In this document: positions 47,654 to 57,740 of the stretch, piece by piece
Layout of the letters: every line of letters begins with the position of its first letter
Numbering within the stretch: the first letter of the stretch is position 1
Origin: Zetaproteobacteria bacterium
Lineage (GTDB): Bacteria; Pseudomonadota; Zetaproteobacteria; Mariprofundales; Mariprofundaceae
Direction of reading: 5' to 3'
DNA: 64,000 nucleotides
Assembly (NCBI GenBank): GCA_021545585.1
Contig: JAJRTF010000023.1
Location: 1-64,000, forward strand
Translations under genes and position numbers: made by a program
The notes under the pieces: generated by a model
Seen by the model: the letters and a program-made list of their open reading frames with translations, nothing else
The model's database searches: none
Told to the model about the DNA's origin: nothing

Positions 47654-48993
47654 GACAATATTTTGGTACCGACGGGGTACGCGGCACAGTGAACCGGCAT
47701 CCCATGACAGCTGAGTTTGCGCTGGCACTTGGCCGGGCTGCAGGGCATGTGCTGACCCGGCATTTGGGTCATCGGCCGCATATCCTGATCGGCAAGGATA
47801 CGCGCCTGTCCGGTTATATGATTGAATCCGCTCTGTGTTCCGGCCTGACCGCTCAGGGTATGAATGTGTTGCTGGTAGGACCTGTGCCAACCCCTGCTGT
47901 TGCCTACCTGACGCGCAGTCTGCGTGCCGACGCGGGTGTCATGTTGTCAGCATCACACAATCCGGCGGGGGATAATGGCATCAAGTTCTTCGGTGCCGAC
48001 GGATTCAAGCTTCCTGATCATGTGGAGCTGGAAATCGAGGTGAATATCGATGATCTGCCGGCGCTTCCTGATGCTCTGGATATCGGCAAGGCCAAGCGCG
48101 TGGATGATGCGCGAGGTCGTTATATCGAATTTCTGAAAGCCTCCATGCCACGCGGGCTGCGGCTGGACGGCCTGAAGGTGGTGGTGGATTGTGCCAATGG
48201 CGCGGCCTATGATGTAGCTCCGACCATCCTTCGGGAACTGGGCTGTGAAGTCATTGCCATGCATCACCAGCCGGATGGCTATAACATCAATCATGAATGC
48301 GGCTCAACGCATCCGGAAAGTATGATGGAACGTGTGCTGGCGAGCGGTGCCGATATCGGTCTGGCGCTGGACGGGGATGCGGATCGGCTGATTGCCTGTG
48401 ATGGCAATGGCTGCATTATCGATGGTGATCGCGTGATTGCTATCCTGGCAGAGCATGCACACCGCCACGGCCAGCTCAGCGGTGGCGGGGTGGTGACGAC
48501 GATCATGAGTAATATGGGGCTGGAGCGCTATCTGGCTGATATGGGGTTGACCATGCATCGCGCAGCAGTGGGTGATCGATATGTGCTGAAGATGATGCGT
48601 GATACGGGCTGCAATATCGGCGGTGAGCAGTCCGGCCATATGATTCTGTTGGATTTTAACACCACCGGTGACGGGTTGATGACGGCCCTGCAGCTTTTGA
48701 CCGCTATGCTCGAGCAGGATAAGCCTCTGGCTGATATGGCTGCTGACATGGCCCTGTTTCCACAGAAGTTGTGGAATATCCGCCTTTCTGAGCGAAAGGA
48801 TGTAATGGCGGATAGCAAGGTTCAGGCGATGGTATCCGATGCCGAGGAGCGACTGAACGGTTGCGGGCGCATCAATGTGCGCATGTCGGGTACGGAGCCC
48901 CTGCTACGCATCATGGTTGAGGCCGAAGATGAAAGTCTGATGCTTGATGTCGGAGAACATTTGAAGCGGAAAATCAGGACTGCCATGACATGA
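47650..48993 (+). CDS. glmM: Phosphoglucosamine mutase
   Basis: YFGTDGVRGTVN; GVMLSASHNPAGDNGIKFFG; LDGDADR. Confidence 0.98.
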   Translation: MRQYFGTDGVRGTVNRHPMTAEFALALGRAAGHVLTRHLGHRPHILIGKDTRLSGYMIESALCSGLTAQGMNVLLVGPVPTPAVAYLTRSLRADAGVMLSASHNPAGDNGIKFFGADGFKLPDHVELEIEVNIDDLPALPDALDIGKAKRVDDARGRYIEFLKASMPRGLRLDGLKVVVDCANGAAYDVAPTILRELGCEVIAMHHQPDGYNINHECGSTHPESMMERVLASGADIGLALDGDADRLIACDGNGCIIDGDRVIAILAEHAHRHGQLSGGGVVTTIMSNMGLERYLADMGLTMHRAAVGDRYVLKMMRDTGCNIGGEQSGHMILLDFNTTGDGLMTALQLLTAMLEQDKPLADMAADMALFPQKLWNIRLSERKDVMADSKVQAMVSDAEERLNGCGRINVRMSGTEPLLRIMVEAEDESLMLDVGEHLKRKIRTAMT

Positions 48994-49020
48994 GTGCAGC
49001 TATTTTTATGGAGGGCATGT

Positions 49021-50667
49021 ATGGGTGCTGAAGAAAAGAAAACTTCAGATACAGAAGAATTTATAAGCACCCTTTCATTTGAGCTGGGGCAGGATTTAAA
49101 ACTTGCCATTGGACAGAAGAAAGAGGCTTTGCCAACTGCAGTACTTGATCTTTTGCGCTTGCAGTTTGTCGATATTCTTCATGAACTGGATGCGCTGAGT
49201 GTTTCCTGTCAGCCCGAGCAAAAGGAGGCTGCATCAAGGAATATCAGGAAATGGATACAGGGCCTGAATTCGGCGCCACTGGTCCCTCTGAGCTTCAGGT
49301 TGAAGTCCCTGAAGCGAATCGAAGGGTTTCTGGACATACTGGCTGATGATATGGGTGCCCTGATTATGCGCGCCTACAAGGCGGGCGTACTGCATGTTAA
49401 GGAGAAGGCCAAGGACGATCCCGAACTGTACAGCGACATTGTCCGGGTGATAGCTACAGCATTTGATCTGGCCATTCGCCAGTTGCAGAGCAATATCCGG
49501 CGTCATTTTCCGTTTGATGTGGCGGAAATCCGACAATGTCTGAGCATGGCCGAACTGGGGCTGACGGTAGCCAGGTCGGCACCGAAAGAATGTGCCGAGG
49601 AAGCAGTGCGTCTGAAGTGTTATGTCGCCGAGCATGAACTGTTGAGGCGGATGGATCTGTATTCACGCACGGATTCGGAGTTGAATATTATCTTCGAACG
49701 TATTTCGAGATATGCATTGTTTGCCGATTGTACCTATGTTCGGAAAGGTCGGAAAATGCCGCACAAACGGGAAGGCTTCTTCCTTATTGGTATGTCTGCA
49801 AAGCCTCATCTGAAGCCTAAACGTTTGGCCAAGTTGCCGGAAACAGCTCCTGAGGACTGCATTGTTCTGGCTGTTCAGGCTGTTGCAAGGCAGGCTATGG
49901 AAGAGCTTGATGCTGTACGTAAAGTCGAAGTTGAAACCGTGACCAATGGCGCACTTCATCTGGAACAGGACCTGAGCGACACAAAGGTTGTCTGCAAGGC
50001 GATCATTCGTTCATTGCGCATTATTAAGAGGCCGGAGCGCCAGGCTGTCAAAGGCGAACGCGTGCATGCTGATGTCCATGTCGGTATCAGTGTACCCGAA
50101 GAACTGATGGAGGCGGGGCAGAAAGATCATTTCTCCAAGAAAGGCTGGGTTCTATATAATAAAAGCCCGCGCGGCGTACTGCTTCAGTGTCCCGTCAAGG
50201 ATGGCATGCATGTCCCCGTTCGTTCTTTACTGAGCTTGCGATGGTCAAAGAAGGATCATCAGCCTGCCTATGGGCTGGTTCGCTGGGTGCAGGCAACCGC
50301 ACACGGTTATCAGCGAATGGGTGTCGAGTTTTTACCTGCCGATATCAAACCGGTTGTCCTCAAGTTCGTGAACCTCAGGAGTGCCATGGTGCAGAACCGC
50401 GGTTGGCCTGCACTGATGGAGAAGACCCGTTATGGCTGGCGAGTCTGGATGGAAACCAAAGAGCAGCATCATTCACCATTAACTGTTTCGATCCAGAGCA
50501 TGGGGTCGGCAACAGCGGATATATGTCGTATCCAGCCACTGCGTAAATTCGGCTATAATTATGCTCTTTTCCATATCTCCGAGGTGCTCAGTATGGAGGA
50601 GATCAAGGCGATGGCTCTGATGCATGGGCATGAAAAGAAGAAAAATCTGGACGATCTGAGTTTCTAA
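49021..50667 (+). CDS. Hypothetical protein with C-terminal PilZ-like segment
   Basis: 548 aa; C-terminus SPRGVLLQCPVKDGMHVPVRSLLSLRW...YGLVRWVQATAHGYQRMGVEFL is PilZ-like. Start at MGAEEKK. Confidence 0.6.
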   Translation: MGAEEKKTSDTEEFISTLSFELGQDLKLAIGQKKEALPTAVLDLLRLQFVDILHELDALSVSCQPEQKEAASRNIRKWIQGLNSAPLVPLSFRLKSLKRIEGFLDILADDMGALIMRAYKAGVLHVKEKAKDDPELYSDIVRVIATAFDLAIRQLQSNIRRHFPFDVAEIRQCLSMAELGLTVARSAPKECAEEAVRLKCYVAEHELLRRMDLYSRTDSELNIIFERISRYALFADCTYVRKGRKMPHKREGFFLIGMSAKPHLKPKRLAKLPETAPEDCIVLAVQAVARQAMEELDAVRKVEVETVTNGALHLEQDLSDTKVVCKAIIRSLRIIKRPERQAVKGERVHADVHVGISVPEELMEAGQKDHFSKKGWVLYNKSPRGVLLQCPVKDGMHVPVRSLLSLRWSKKDHQPAYGLVRWVQATAHGYQRMGVEFLPADIKPVVLKFVNLRSAMVQNRGWPALMEKTRYGWRVWMETKEQHHSPLTVSIQSMGSATADICRIQPLRKFGYNYALFHISEVLSMEEIKAMALMHGHEKKKNLDDLSF

Positions 50668-50762
50668 GGAGCATAGCATCAATCCTGCTGCGGCTCTTTG
50701 CTTGACCGGTTGCGGGGGCGCCACTACGATTCGCCGCCCCTCGCAAGAGGCTTACCCGGTAT

Positions 50763-50837
50763 AGGCTCGTAGCTCAGGGGTAGAGCACCACCTTGACATG
50801 GTGGGGGTCGGCGGTTCGAAACCGCCCGAGCCTACCA
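50763..50837 (+). tRNA. tRNA-Val (GAC)
   Basis: AGGCTCGTAGCTCAGGGGTAGAGCACCACCTTGACATGGTGGGGGTCGGCGGTTCGAAACCGCCCGAGCCTACCA cloverleaf. Confidence 0.96.
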
Positions 50838-50860
50838 TTTTCATCATAGCAACCCATATT

Positions 50861-50892
50861 GAGGCCGGACTGAATCAGTCTGGCCTCTTTTA
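50861..50892 (+). terminator. Terminator after tRNA-Val
   Basis: gaggccggactgaatcagtctggcctctttt. Confidence 0.85.
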
Positions 50893-50948
50893 TCTGTGTG
50901 CTTTGACGATAGGATGCAGGCCTTTCAACCTGGAGGAAGCTCAACGCC

Positions 50949-52853
50949 ATGAATATTCAACTGCCTGATGGTTCCAGCCGTACCCTGAATGACGGGGCTA
51001 CTGCCTTTGATCTGGCTGCCGATATCGGTCCGGGTCTGGCGCGGGCAACGATTGCTGCGCTTGTGAATGGCAAGCAGGTGGATATATCGCATGTGCTGCA
51101 TGATGGCGATGAAGTATCTCTGATTACCGAGAAATCCGATGAGGGCCTGGAAGTGATCCGTCACTCCGCCTCGCATCTGATGGCCATGGCCGTGCAGGAG
51201 CTGTTTCCCAAAACTCAGGTGACGATCGGGCCGGTGGTTGAAGACGGATTTTACTATGATTTTGCTTTTGATCGGCCTTTCACCCCCGAGGATCTCGAGA
51301 AGATTGAAACGAAAATGCGCGAAATCGCCAAGCGCAAGCTGGATGTGACGCGCGAGGAGTGGGATCGTGATGAGGCGATCAGGCATTTCGAGGAACTCGG
51401 AGAGGTTTACAAAGCCAGACTGATTGAGCGTATTCCGGCCGGTGAGACGGTGATCCTGTACCGGCAGGGCGACTGGGCCGATCTGTGCCGTGGTCCGCAT
51501 GTGCCGAATACCGGTGTGCTCAAACATTTTAAATTGATGAAGGTGGCCGGCGCCTATTGGGAAGGCAATTCCGAAAATGAACAGTTGCAGCGTATCTATG
51601 GCACGGCATGGGCAAGCAAAGCTGACCTGAAAGCCTATCTGCATCGCCTTGAAGAGGCTGAGAAACGCGATCATCGCAAACTGGCTAAATCACTGGATCT
51701 GTTTCACCTGCAGGAAGAAGCGCCGGGTATGATTTTCTGGCATCCGAAGGGCTGGAGTGTGTGGCAGAGCGTGGAGAGCGAGATACGAAGCGTGATGCGC
51801 GACAATGGTTATCAGGAGATCAAGACGCCGCAGCTGGTGGATCGCAAGCTATGGGAGAAATCCGGTCACTGGGACAAGTTCCGTGATGAAATGTTTACCA
51901 CCAGCACTGAAAATCGTGATTACGCCATCAAGCCGATGAACTGCCCCTGCCATATTCAGGTGTTTAACCAGAATCTGCATTCCTATCGCGATTTGCCGTT
52001 GCGCCTGGCAGAGTTTGGTTCCTGTCACCGTAATGAGCCGTCCGGCACGCTGCACGGGTTGATGCGCCTGCGTAATTTTGTGCAGGACGATGCTCATATC
52101 TTCTGTACCGAGGATCAGATTCAGGATGAGGTATGCAACTTCATCGACCTGACCTATGAGGTATACAGGCGCTTCGGGTTTGAGGATATCATCATCTTCC
52201 TGTCCGATCGTCCGGATAATCGTGTTGGCACCGATGAGCAGTGGGACAAGGCCGAGGCCGCCCTGCATCAGGCTCTGAAATCCAAAGACATCGAATATGG
52301 CGAGAATCCCGGCGAGGGAGCATTTTACGGGCCGAAGATCGAGTTTTCGCTGAAAGACTGTCTGGGCCGTGTCTGGCAGTGCGGCACCATTCAGGTGGAT
52401 TTCTCGATGCCGGGCAAGCTGGATGCAGAATATGTGGCGGAGGATTCCAGTCGCAAGACGCCGGTCATGCTGCACCGAGCCATTCTCGGTTCGATGGAGC
52501 GCTTTATCGGTATCCTGATCGAGCAGTATGAAGGCAGGTTCCCGTTCTGGCTGGCGCCGCTTCAGGCAGTGCTGTGTAATATCACCGATGATCAGGCCGA
52601 GTATGTACAGAAAATCGCTGATCGTATGCTTGCCGAAGGCTTCCGCGTAGAATCGGACTTGCGAAACGAAAAGGTCGGCTATAAAGTGCGCGCCCACACT
52701 TTGGCGAGGGTGCCGTTTATCCTTGTTGCCGGAGACCGGGAACGGGACGAAGGCACGATCAGTGTGCGCAACCTAAGTGGTGAAAATATCGGGACTTTCA
52801 GTGTTGATGGCTGGATTTCCGAGATGCACCGGATGCGCGCGCAGTACGCATGA
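50949..52853 (+). CDS. thrS: Threonyl-tRNA synthetase
   Basis: TGS domain, [52 protein letters not shown]. Confidence 0.99.
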   Translation: MNIQLPDGSSRTLNDGATAFDLAADIGPGLARATIAALVNGKQVDISHVLHDGDEVSLITEKSDEGLEVIRHSASHLMAMAVQELFPKTQVTIGPVVEDGFYYDFAFDRPFTPEDLEKIETKMREIAKRKLDVTREEWDRDEAIRHFEELGEVYKARLIERIPAGETVILYRQGDWADLCRGPHVPNTGVLKHFKLMKVAGAYWEGNSENEQLQRIYGTAWASKADLKAYLHRLEEAEKRDHRKLAKSLDLFHLQEEAPGMIFWHPKGWSVWQSVESEIRSVMRDNGYQEIKTPQLVDRKLWEKSGHWDKFRDEMFTTSTENRDYAIKPMNCPCHIQVFNQNLHSYRDLPLRLAEFGSCHRNEPSGTLHGLMRLRNFVQDDAHIFCTEDQIQDEVCNFIDLTYEVYRRFGFEDIIIFLSDRPDNRVGTDEQWDKAEAALHQALKSKDIEYGENPGEGAFYGPKIEFSLKDCLGRVWQCGTIQVDFSMPGKLDAEYVAEDSSRKTPVMLHRAILGSMERFIGILIEQYEGRFPFWLAPLQAVLCNITDDQAEYVQKIADRMLAEGFRVESDLRNEKVGYKVRAHTLARVPFILVAGDRERDEGTISVRNLSGENIGTFSVDGWISEMHRMRAQYA

Positions 52854-52908
52854 GATAGAGTGGAATAAAAAATAAAGACGCATGATATGTGCTTGAAAGG
52901 GGCTTTGT

Positions 52909-53421
52909 ATTAAAAAAGATTTGCCAATCAACCTCGAAATTGCAGCTGAATCGGTTCGGGTGGTTGATGATGAAGGTGGACAGTTGGGCGTGCTTCCCCT
53001 GGCGGAAGCTGTAAATCAGGCCCAGGCACGTGGAATGGATCTTGTATTGATGGCGGCCAAGAGTAATCCGCCGGTCTGCAGGATCATGGATTACGGTAAA
53101 TACAAATACGAGCAGAGCAAGAAAGCGAACCTGGCCAAGAAGCGCCAGCATGTGATGCAGATTAAGGAAGTGAAGGTGCGTGCGAGCACGGACACTCACG
53201 ACCTTGAAACAAAATTGAAGCTGGTGCGCAAGTTCCTGGGCCAGGGTAATAAAGTAAAGGTTTCCCTGCGCTTCCGGGGGCGTGAAATGGCCCACACGGA
53301 TCGTGGTGCGGATCAGTTGAAGCATGTGGCAGAACAGGTGGCTGAATATGGCAAGCCTGAAAAGATGCCAAATATGGAAGGGCGGCAGATGATCATGGTG
53401 ATCGCGCCCCTGAAAAAGTAA
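52909..53421 (+). CDS. infC: Translation initiation factor IF-3, likely ATT start
   Basis: ATT AAA AAA GAT TTG CCA ATC... in frame with the supplied ORF; SD aagggg 6 nt upstream of [32 protein letters not shown]. Confidence 0.92.
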   Translation: MKKDLPINLEIAAESVRVVDDEGGQLGVLPLAEAVNQAQARGMDLVLMAAKSNPPVCRIMDYGKYKYEQSKKANLAKKRQHVMQIKEVKVRASTDTHDLETKLKLVRKFLGQGNKVKVSLRFRGREMAHTDRGADQLKHVAEQVAEYGKPEKMPNMEGRQMIMVIAPLKK

Positions 53422-53453
53422 CGAAGCAGTTAATAAGTAAGGACGGTACGGAT

Positions 53454-53651
53454 ATGCCTAAAATGAAATCTAACAGTGGTGCAGCCAAGCGCTTCTCCAA
53501 AACCGGTAGCGGTAAGTGGAAGCGTAACAAGGCTTTTTCCAGCCATATTCTGACCAAGAAGTCACCCAAGCGTAAACGCAACATGCGTGGCACCGAGCTG
53601 GTTGCAGCAGCCGATGTCAAGGCGCTTGATCGCCTCGTTCCGGGCCGTTAA
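53454..53651 (+). CDS. rpmI: 50S ribosomal protein L35
   Basis: [46 protein letters not shown]. Confidence 0.98.
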   Translation: MPKMKSNSGAAKRFSKTGSGKWKRNKAFSSHILTKKSPKRKRNMRGTELVAAADVKALDRLVPGR

Positions 53652-53692
53652 GACCCGATCAGCGAACCGATTCAGAAGATTAGGAGAAACAA

Positions 53693-54049
53693 ATGCCACG
53701 CGTAAAATCAGGTGTTCAGGCGCATGCTCGCCACAAAAAAGTTATCAAGGCAGCCAAGGGTTACCGCGGCCGTCGCAAGAGCTGTTTCCGGGTTGCAACC
53801 CAGGCGGTCGATAAGGCCGGTCAGTATGCTTACCGTGATCGTAAGGTTAAAAAACGCGATTTCCGCAGCCTGTGGATTGTGCGCATCAATGCGGCTGCGC
53901 GCGTCAACGGTTTGAGCTATTCGCGTTTCATGCATGGCCTGTCTGAGGCCGGCATTGAGCTGGACCGGAAGGTGCTGGCTGATATCGCAGTACGTGATGC
54001 GGATGCTTTTGCGAAGCTGGCCGAAACAGCCCGCGCGCAAATCCAGTAA
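53693..54049 (+). CDS. rplT: 50S ribosomal protein L20
   Basis: [51 protein letters not shown]. Confidence 0.99.
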   Translation: MPRVKSGVQAHARHKKVIKAAKGYRGRRKSCFRVATQAVDKAGQYAYRDRKVKKRDFRSLWIVRINAAARVNGLSYSRFMHGLSEAGIELDRKVLADIAVRDADAFAKLAETARAQIQ

Positions 54050-54097
54050 ACAACGTATATACGCTGTCCGGTATGTCCGGACATGTTGCAGGATGAT

Positions 54098-54135
54098 TGG
54101 ACGGCAGGGCTGTATGGCTCTGCCGTTTTCTGTTT
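54098..54135 (+). terminator. Terminator/attenuator-like hairpin between rplT and pheS
   Basis: cggcagggctgtatggctctgccgttttctgttt. Confidence 0.65.
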
Positions 54136-54150
54136 GAAAGAGGGGTTTTC

Positions 54151-55224
54151 ATGAGTGGCATTGATGCACTGAATGAACAATTGAGCGGCTTGCAGGATGC
54201 AGCAGTCAAGGCGTTTGCCGCAGCTGCTGATCCGGCTGCGCTGGAGCAGTTGCGTGTCAGCTATCTTGGCAAGAAGGGTGCGTTAACCGAGGTGCTCAAG
54301 GGGGTGGGCAAACTTCCACCCGAGGATCGTCCGGTGATCGGTCAGAAGGTTAATGCGGTCAAGCAGGCGCTGGCCGATGCATGGCAGGCAACCAGTGAGA
54401 AGCTGGAATCAGAAGCCGTCAGCTTGCGCATTGAGGCTGAGCGTGTGGATGTAACGCTGGCCGGACGCCGGCGTGATTCGGGGGCCATGCACCCGGTACA
54501 CAAAGGCCTGCAGGAGATGACAGCTATCTTCTCGCAGATGGGATTCAGCATTGCCGAAGGCCCAGAAATCGAGGATGAATTCCATAATTTTGATGCGTTG
54601 AATATTCCCCTGGAGCATCCGGCGCGTGCCATGCACGACACATTCTTCCTGAATGATATGAGCAATGAAAAGGGTGAGCCGATGTTGCTTAGAACCCATA
54701 CCTCACCGGTTCAGATTCGCGCCATGCAGCGTTGCATGGAAGATGGTGAGCCACCGCTGGCCATTGTCGCACCGGGTCGTGTGTACCGCTGCGATTATGA
54801 TGTTACCCATTCGCCGATGTTTCATCAGGTGGAGGTGTTCAAGGTGGATCGCAATGTATCTCTGGCGCATTTGAAAGGGGTGTTGCAGCATTTTCTGTCA
54901 GCCTATTTCGAGAAGGATGTGCCGATTCGTCTGCGTCCGCATTACTTCCCGTTTACCGAGCCGTCCGCTGAAGTGGATATCGGTTGCGTGTTCTGCAAGG
55001 GCTCGGGTTGTCGTATCTGCAAGAACAGCGGTTGGCTGGAAGTGCTGGGCAGCGGCATGATCCATCCGAATGTACTTGCATCCGTTGGCATTGATGCTGA
55101 AGAATATTCCGGCTTTGCCTTCGGTCTTGGCGTTGAACGCCTGGTGATGCTCAAACACGGCATTCCCGACTTGCGACTGTTTTTTGAAAATGATGTGCGC
55201 TTTCTGCGCCGGATGGGGGCGTAA
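54151..55224 (+). CDS. pheS: Phenylalanyl-tRNA synthetase alpha subunit
   Basis: HPVHKGLQEMTAIFSQMGFSIAEGPEIEDEFHNFDALNIPLEHPAR. Confidence 0.98.
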   Translation: MSGIDALNEQLSGLQDAAVKAFAAAADPAALEQLRVSYLGKKGALTEVLKGVGKLPPEDRPVIGQKVNAVKQALADAWQATSEKLESEAVSLRIEAERVDVTLAGRRRDSGAMHPVHKGLQEMTAIFSQMGFSIAEGPEIEDEFHNFDALNIPLEHPARAMHDTFFLNDMSNEKGEPMLLRTHTSPVQIRAMQRCMEDGEPPLAIVAPGRVYRCDYDVTHSPMFHQVEVFKVDRNVSLAHLKGVLQHFLSAYFEKDVPIRLRPHYFPFTEPSAEVDIGCVFCKGSGCRICKNSGWLEVLGSGMIHPNVLASVGIDAEEYSGFAFGLGVERLVMLKHGIPDLRLFFENDVRFLRRMGA

Positions 55225-55226
55225 GT

Positions 55227-57584
55227 ATGAAACTTCCATTATCCTGGTTGAAAGAGCATACCCCGTTGAATGCCCCGGTGGCCGAGATCGCCGATACGCT
55301 TATACGGCTCGGGCATGAGGTCGAAGGCGTGGAGTCGCCGCGCGCGGACGTGAAGGGTGTACGCGTGGGTCAGATTCAGTCCATGCAGCCGCATCCGGAT
55401 GCGGACAAGCTGAAGTTGCTGAAGGTGGACATTGGTGAAGCTGAACCGCTGGTCATTGTCTGTGGCGCCTCGAATATGGGCGAGGGGGACAAGGTGCCCG
55501 TGGCGACCATCGGCACATCGTTGCCGAACGGTATGAAGATCAAGAAGGGCAAGATCCGCGGTCAGACCAGCTTCGGCATGTGCTGTTCCGAGGCCGAGCT
55601 CGGCCTGGCTGAAGACGCGGCAGGGCTGTTGATTCTGCCGTCTGATGCACCGGTCGGCGCTGAAGTGGGCGACTATCTTGAGCTTGAGGAAGCGGTGTTT
55701 GATCTGTCGATCACACCGAACCGTGGCGACTGCATGAATGCGCGCGGTATTGCCCGCGATCTCGCTGCTGATGCCGATCTGCCTTTTTCCGATGTGCCGT
55801 GTCCTGATGTTTCAGTGGATGCAGGCATTGCATCTCCGGCGATTTCAGTTTCGGCAGAAGATGATTGTCCGCTGTACATGGCGCGCCGCATTGAAGGTGT
55901 AAGGGTCGGTGATTCGCCGCTCTGGTTACAGGGGCGTTTGCTGGCTGCCGGCCAGCGGCCGGTGAACGGTGTGGTCGATGTACTGAATTATCTGATGCTG
56001 GATCTGGGCCAGCCGATGCATGCCTTTGACGCTGGCACACTGAAGGGCGGTGTGTGTATTCGTTCAGCCACTGAAGGTGAAGCCTTTGCGGCACTGGATG
56101 GCCGTGAGCTCAAGCTGAGCGATGGTGATCTGGTGGTGGCTGACAGCTCATCGGTGCTTGCACTGGCAGGCATCATGGGCTCCCTGCATAGCGGCGTAAC
56201 CGAATTCACGGCCGATATCCTGCTGGAATCGGCGTTTTTTCGTCCGGCGCGCGTGAGTACCACACGCCGCATCTATGCGATGGTATCCGAGGCATCCATG
56301 CGCTTTGAGCGCGGTGTTGACCCGGCCATGGTGGCTGTGGCGATGCAGCGTGCCACGGCCATGATTACCGAGCTGTTCGGCGGCAAGGCTGGCGAAGTAT
56401 CGATTTCCGGTGCTGCGGATTCGATTCAGGGCGGGCAGTCGCTGTCCTGTAGTCTGAAGCGTTTGCAAACCCGGCTGGGAGTCGAGATTCCGGCATCCTG
56501 CGATGCGGTGCTTTCACGCATGGGCTTTGATGTGCGTCGGGATGGTGATCGTATTGATGTAACTGTTCCGAGCTACCGACATGATATAAGCATCCCCGAG
56601 GATATATCCGAGGAGTATGCGCGCGTCATCGGTTTTGATGCCATTCCTGCCACAATGCCGCAACTGGATATCACCAGGCCGGATATTCCCGATGCTTCGA
56701 TTGCCAGTGCCGTGGCCGATGGCTTTGTGCAGGTGATTACTTATGCCTTTATCCCCCGGAATGAGCAGCGCCTGTTTGCCGAGGCTGACGGGGCCGATAT
56801 TGAGCTGGCCAATCCATTGTCCGATGCGATGACGGTGATGCGCCGCAGCATATGGCCGGGGCTGTTGAATATCGCCAGGCATAACCTGAATCGCCAGCAG
56901 GCAGGTGTGGCTCTGGTTGAGCAGGGGCGTACCTATGTGCGTACGGCCGGGGGGCATGATGAAAATAATCTTATGGCATGGCTGATGACGGGCGAGGTAC
57001 AGCGTGATGACTGGTTTGCTGCTGCCCGGCAGGCTGATTTCTTTGACCTGAAGGGCGCTGTTGAGGCGTGGTTGCAGAACCGCGGCCTGAGTGCCCGGTT
57101 TGTTGCTGATGACAAGGTTCGCGGCCTGCAGCCGGGCCAGAGCGCCCAGGTTCTCGTCGGGCGCGGTATAGTGGGGCGTATCGGCAAGGTTGATGCAGGC
57201 ATAGCCGATGCGTTTGATATCGAAGTTCCGGTATTTGTTGCCGAGATTAATCTGGATGCACTGCCGGAAGGCAAGGCGCCGAAGTTTGCCCCACTGGCTG
57301 AGTTCCCCGGCGTTGAGCGTGATCTGGTGTTCCTGTTCGATCGGGGGACCCAGGCCGAGGATATTCTGCAGGCTGTACGCAAGGCTGGCGGCAGGTTCCT
57401 GACCGAGGCCCGCATCTTCGATCTGTATGAAGGCCAGGGTGTGTCGGAAGGGAAGATCAGCCTGGGGGTGCGTTTCATGCTGCAGGCGGCTGATCGTACT
57501 CTGACACAGGAAGATTCCGATGCGGCCATGAATGCCATCACTGAAGCGATTGAAAAACGTTTTTCCGCAACCCTGAGAGGCTGA
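55227..57584 (+). CDS. pheT: Phenylalanyl-tRNA synthetase beta subunit
   Basis: 785 aa; MKLPLSWLKEHTPL; tRNA-binding domain VGQIQSMQPHPDADKLKLLKVDIG. Confidence 0.98.
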   Translation: MKLPLSWLKEHTPLNAPVAEIADTLIRLGHEVEGVESPRADVKGVRVGQIQSMQPHPDADKLKLLKVDIGEAEPLVIVCGASNMGEGDKVPVATIGTSLPNGMKIKKGKIRGQTSFGMCCSEAELGLAEDAAGLLILPSDAPVGAEVGDYLELEEAVFDLSITPNRGDCMNARGIARDLAADADLPFSDVPCPDVSVDAGIASPAISVSAEDDCPLYMARRIEGVRVGDSPLWLQGRLLAAGQRPVNGVVDVLNYLMLDLGQPMHAFDAGTLKGGVCIRSATEGEAFAALDGRELKLSDGDLVVADSSSVLALAGIMGSLHSGVTEFTADILLESAFFRPARVSTTRRIYAMVSEASMRFERGVDPAMVAVAMQRATAMITELFGGKAGEVSISGAADSIQGGQSLSCSLKRLQTRLGVEIPASCDAVLSRMGFDVRRDGDRIDVTVPSYRHDISIPEDISEEYARVIGFDAIPATMPQLDITRPDIPDASIASAVADGFVQVITYAFIPRNEQRLFAEADGADIELANPLSDAMTVMRRSIWPGLLNIARHNLNRQQAGVALVEQGRTYVRTAGGHDENNLMAWLMTGEVQRDDWFAAARQADFFDLKGAVEAWLQNRGLSARFVADDKVRGLQPGQSAQVLVGRGIVGRIGKVDAGIADAFDIEVPVFVAEINLDALPEGKAPKFAPLAEFPGVERDLVFLFDRGTQAEDILQAVRKAGGRFLTEARIFDLYEGQGVSEGKISLGVRFMLQAADRTLTQEDSDAAMNAITEAIEKRFSATLRG

Positions 57585-57609
57585 TATTTGACATATATGT
57601 TCTGATAGG

Positions 57610-57628
57610 ACCAGTCTAAGACTGGTCT
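57610..57628. repeat. 19-bp perfect palindrome upstream of AT-rich orphan gene
   Basis: GACCAGTCT-A-AGACTGGTC. Confidence 0.7.
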
Positions 57629-57740
57629 AAACTTACCAAATATGGCCGTTCTGTTGCTGTTTTGCAGCCTGTCGACGGAGAAGAGAGTTGCTTGGCAATG
57701 CGAAATAGAAATATTTGCTTCATAGTGGTTAGAACTGGAG

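Noticed and set aside
51849-52697. 282-aa antisense ORF over thrS
   Set aside because: Shadow frame of thrS, no initiation signals or recognisable domain.
57588-57616. TTGACA at 57588 as promoter of the orphan nuclease gene
   Set aside because: No acceptable -10 hexamer at 16-18 bp spacing.
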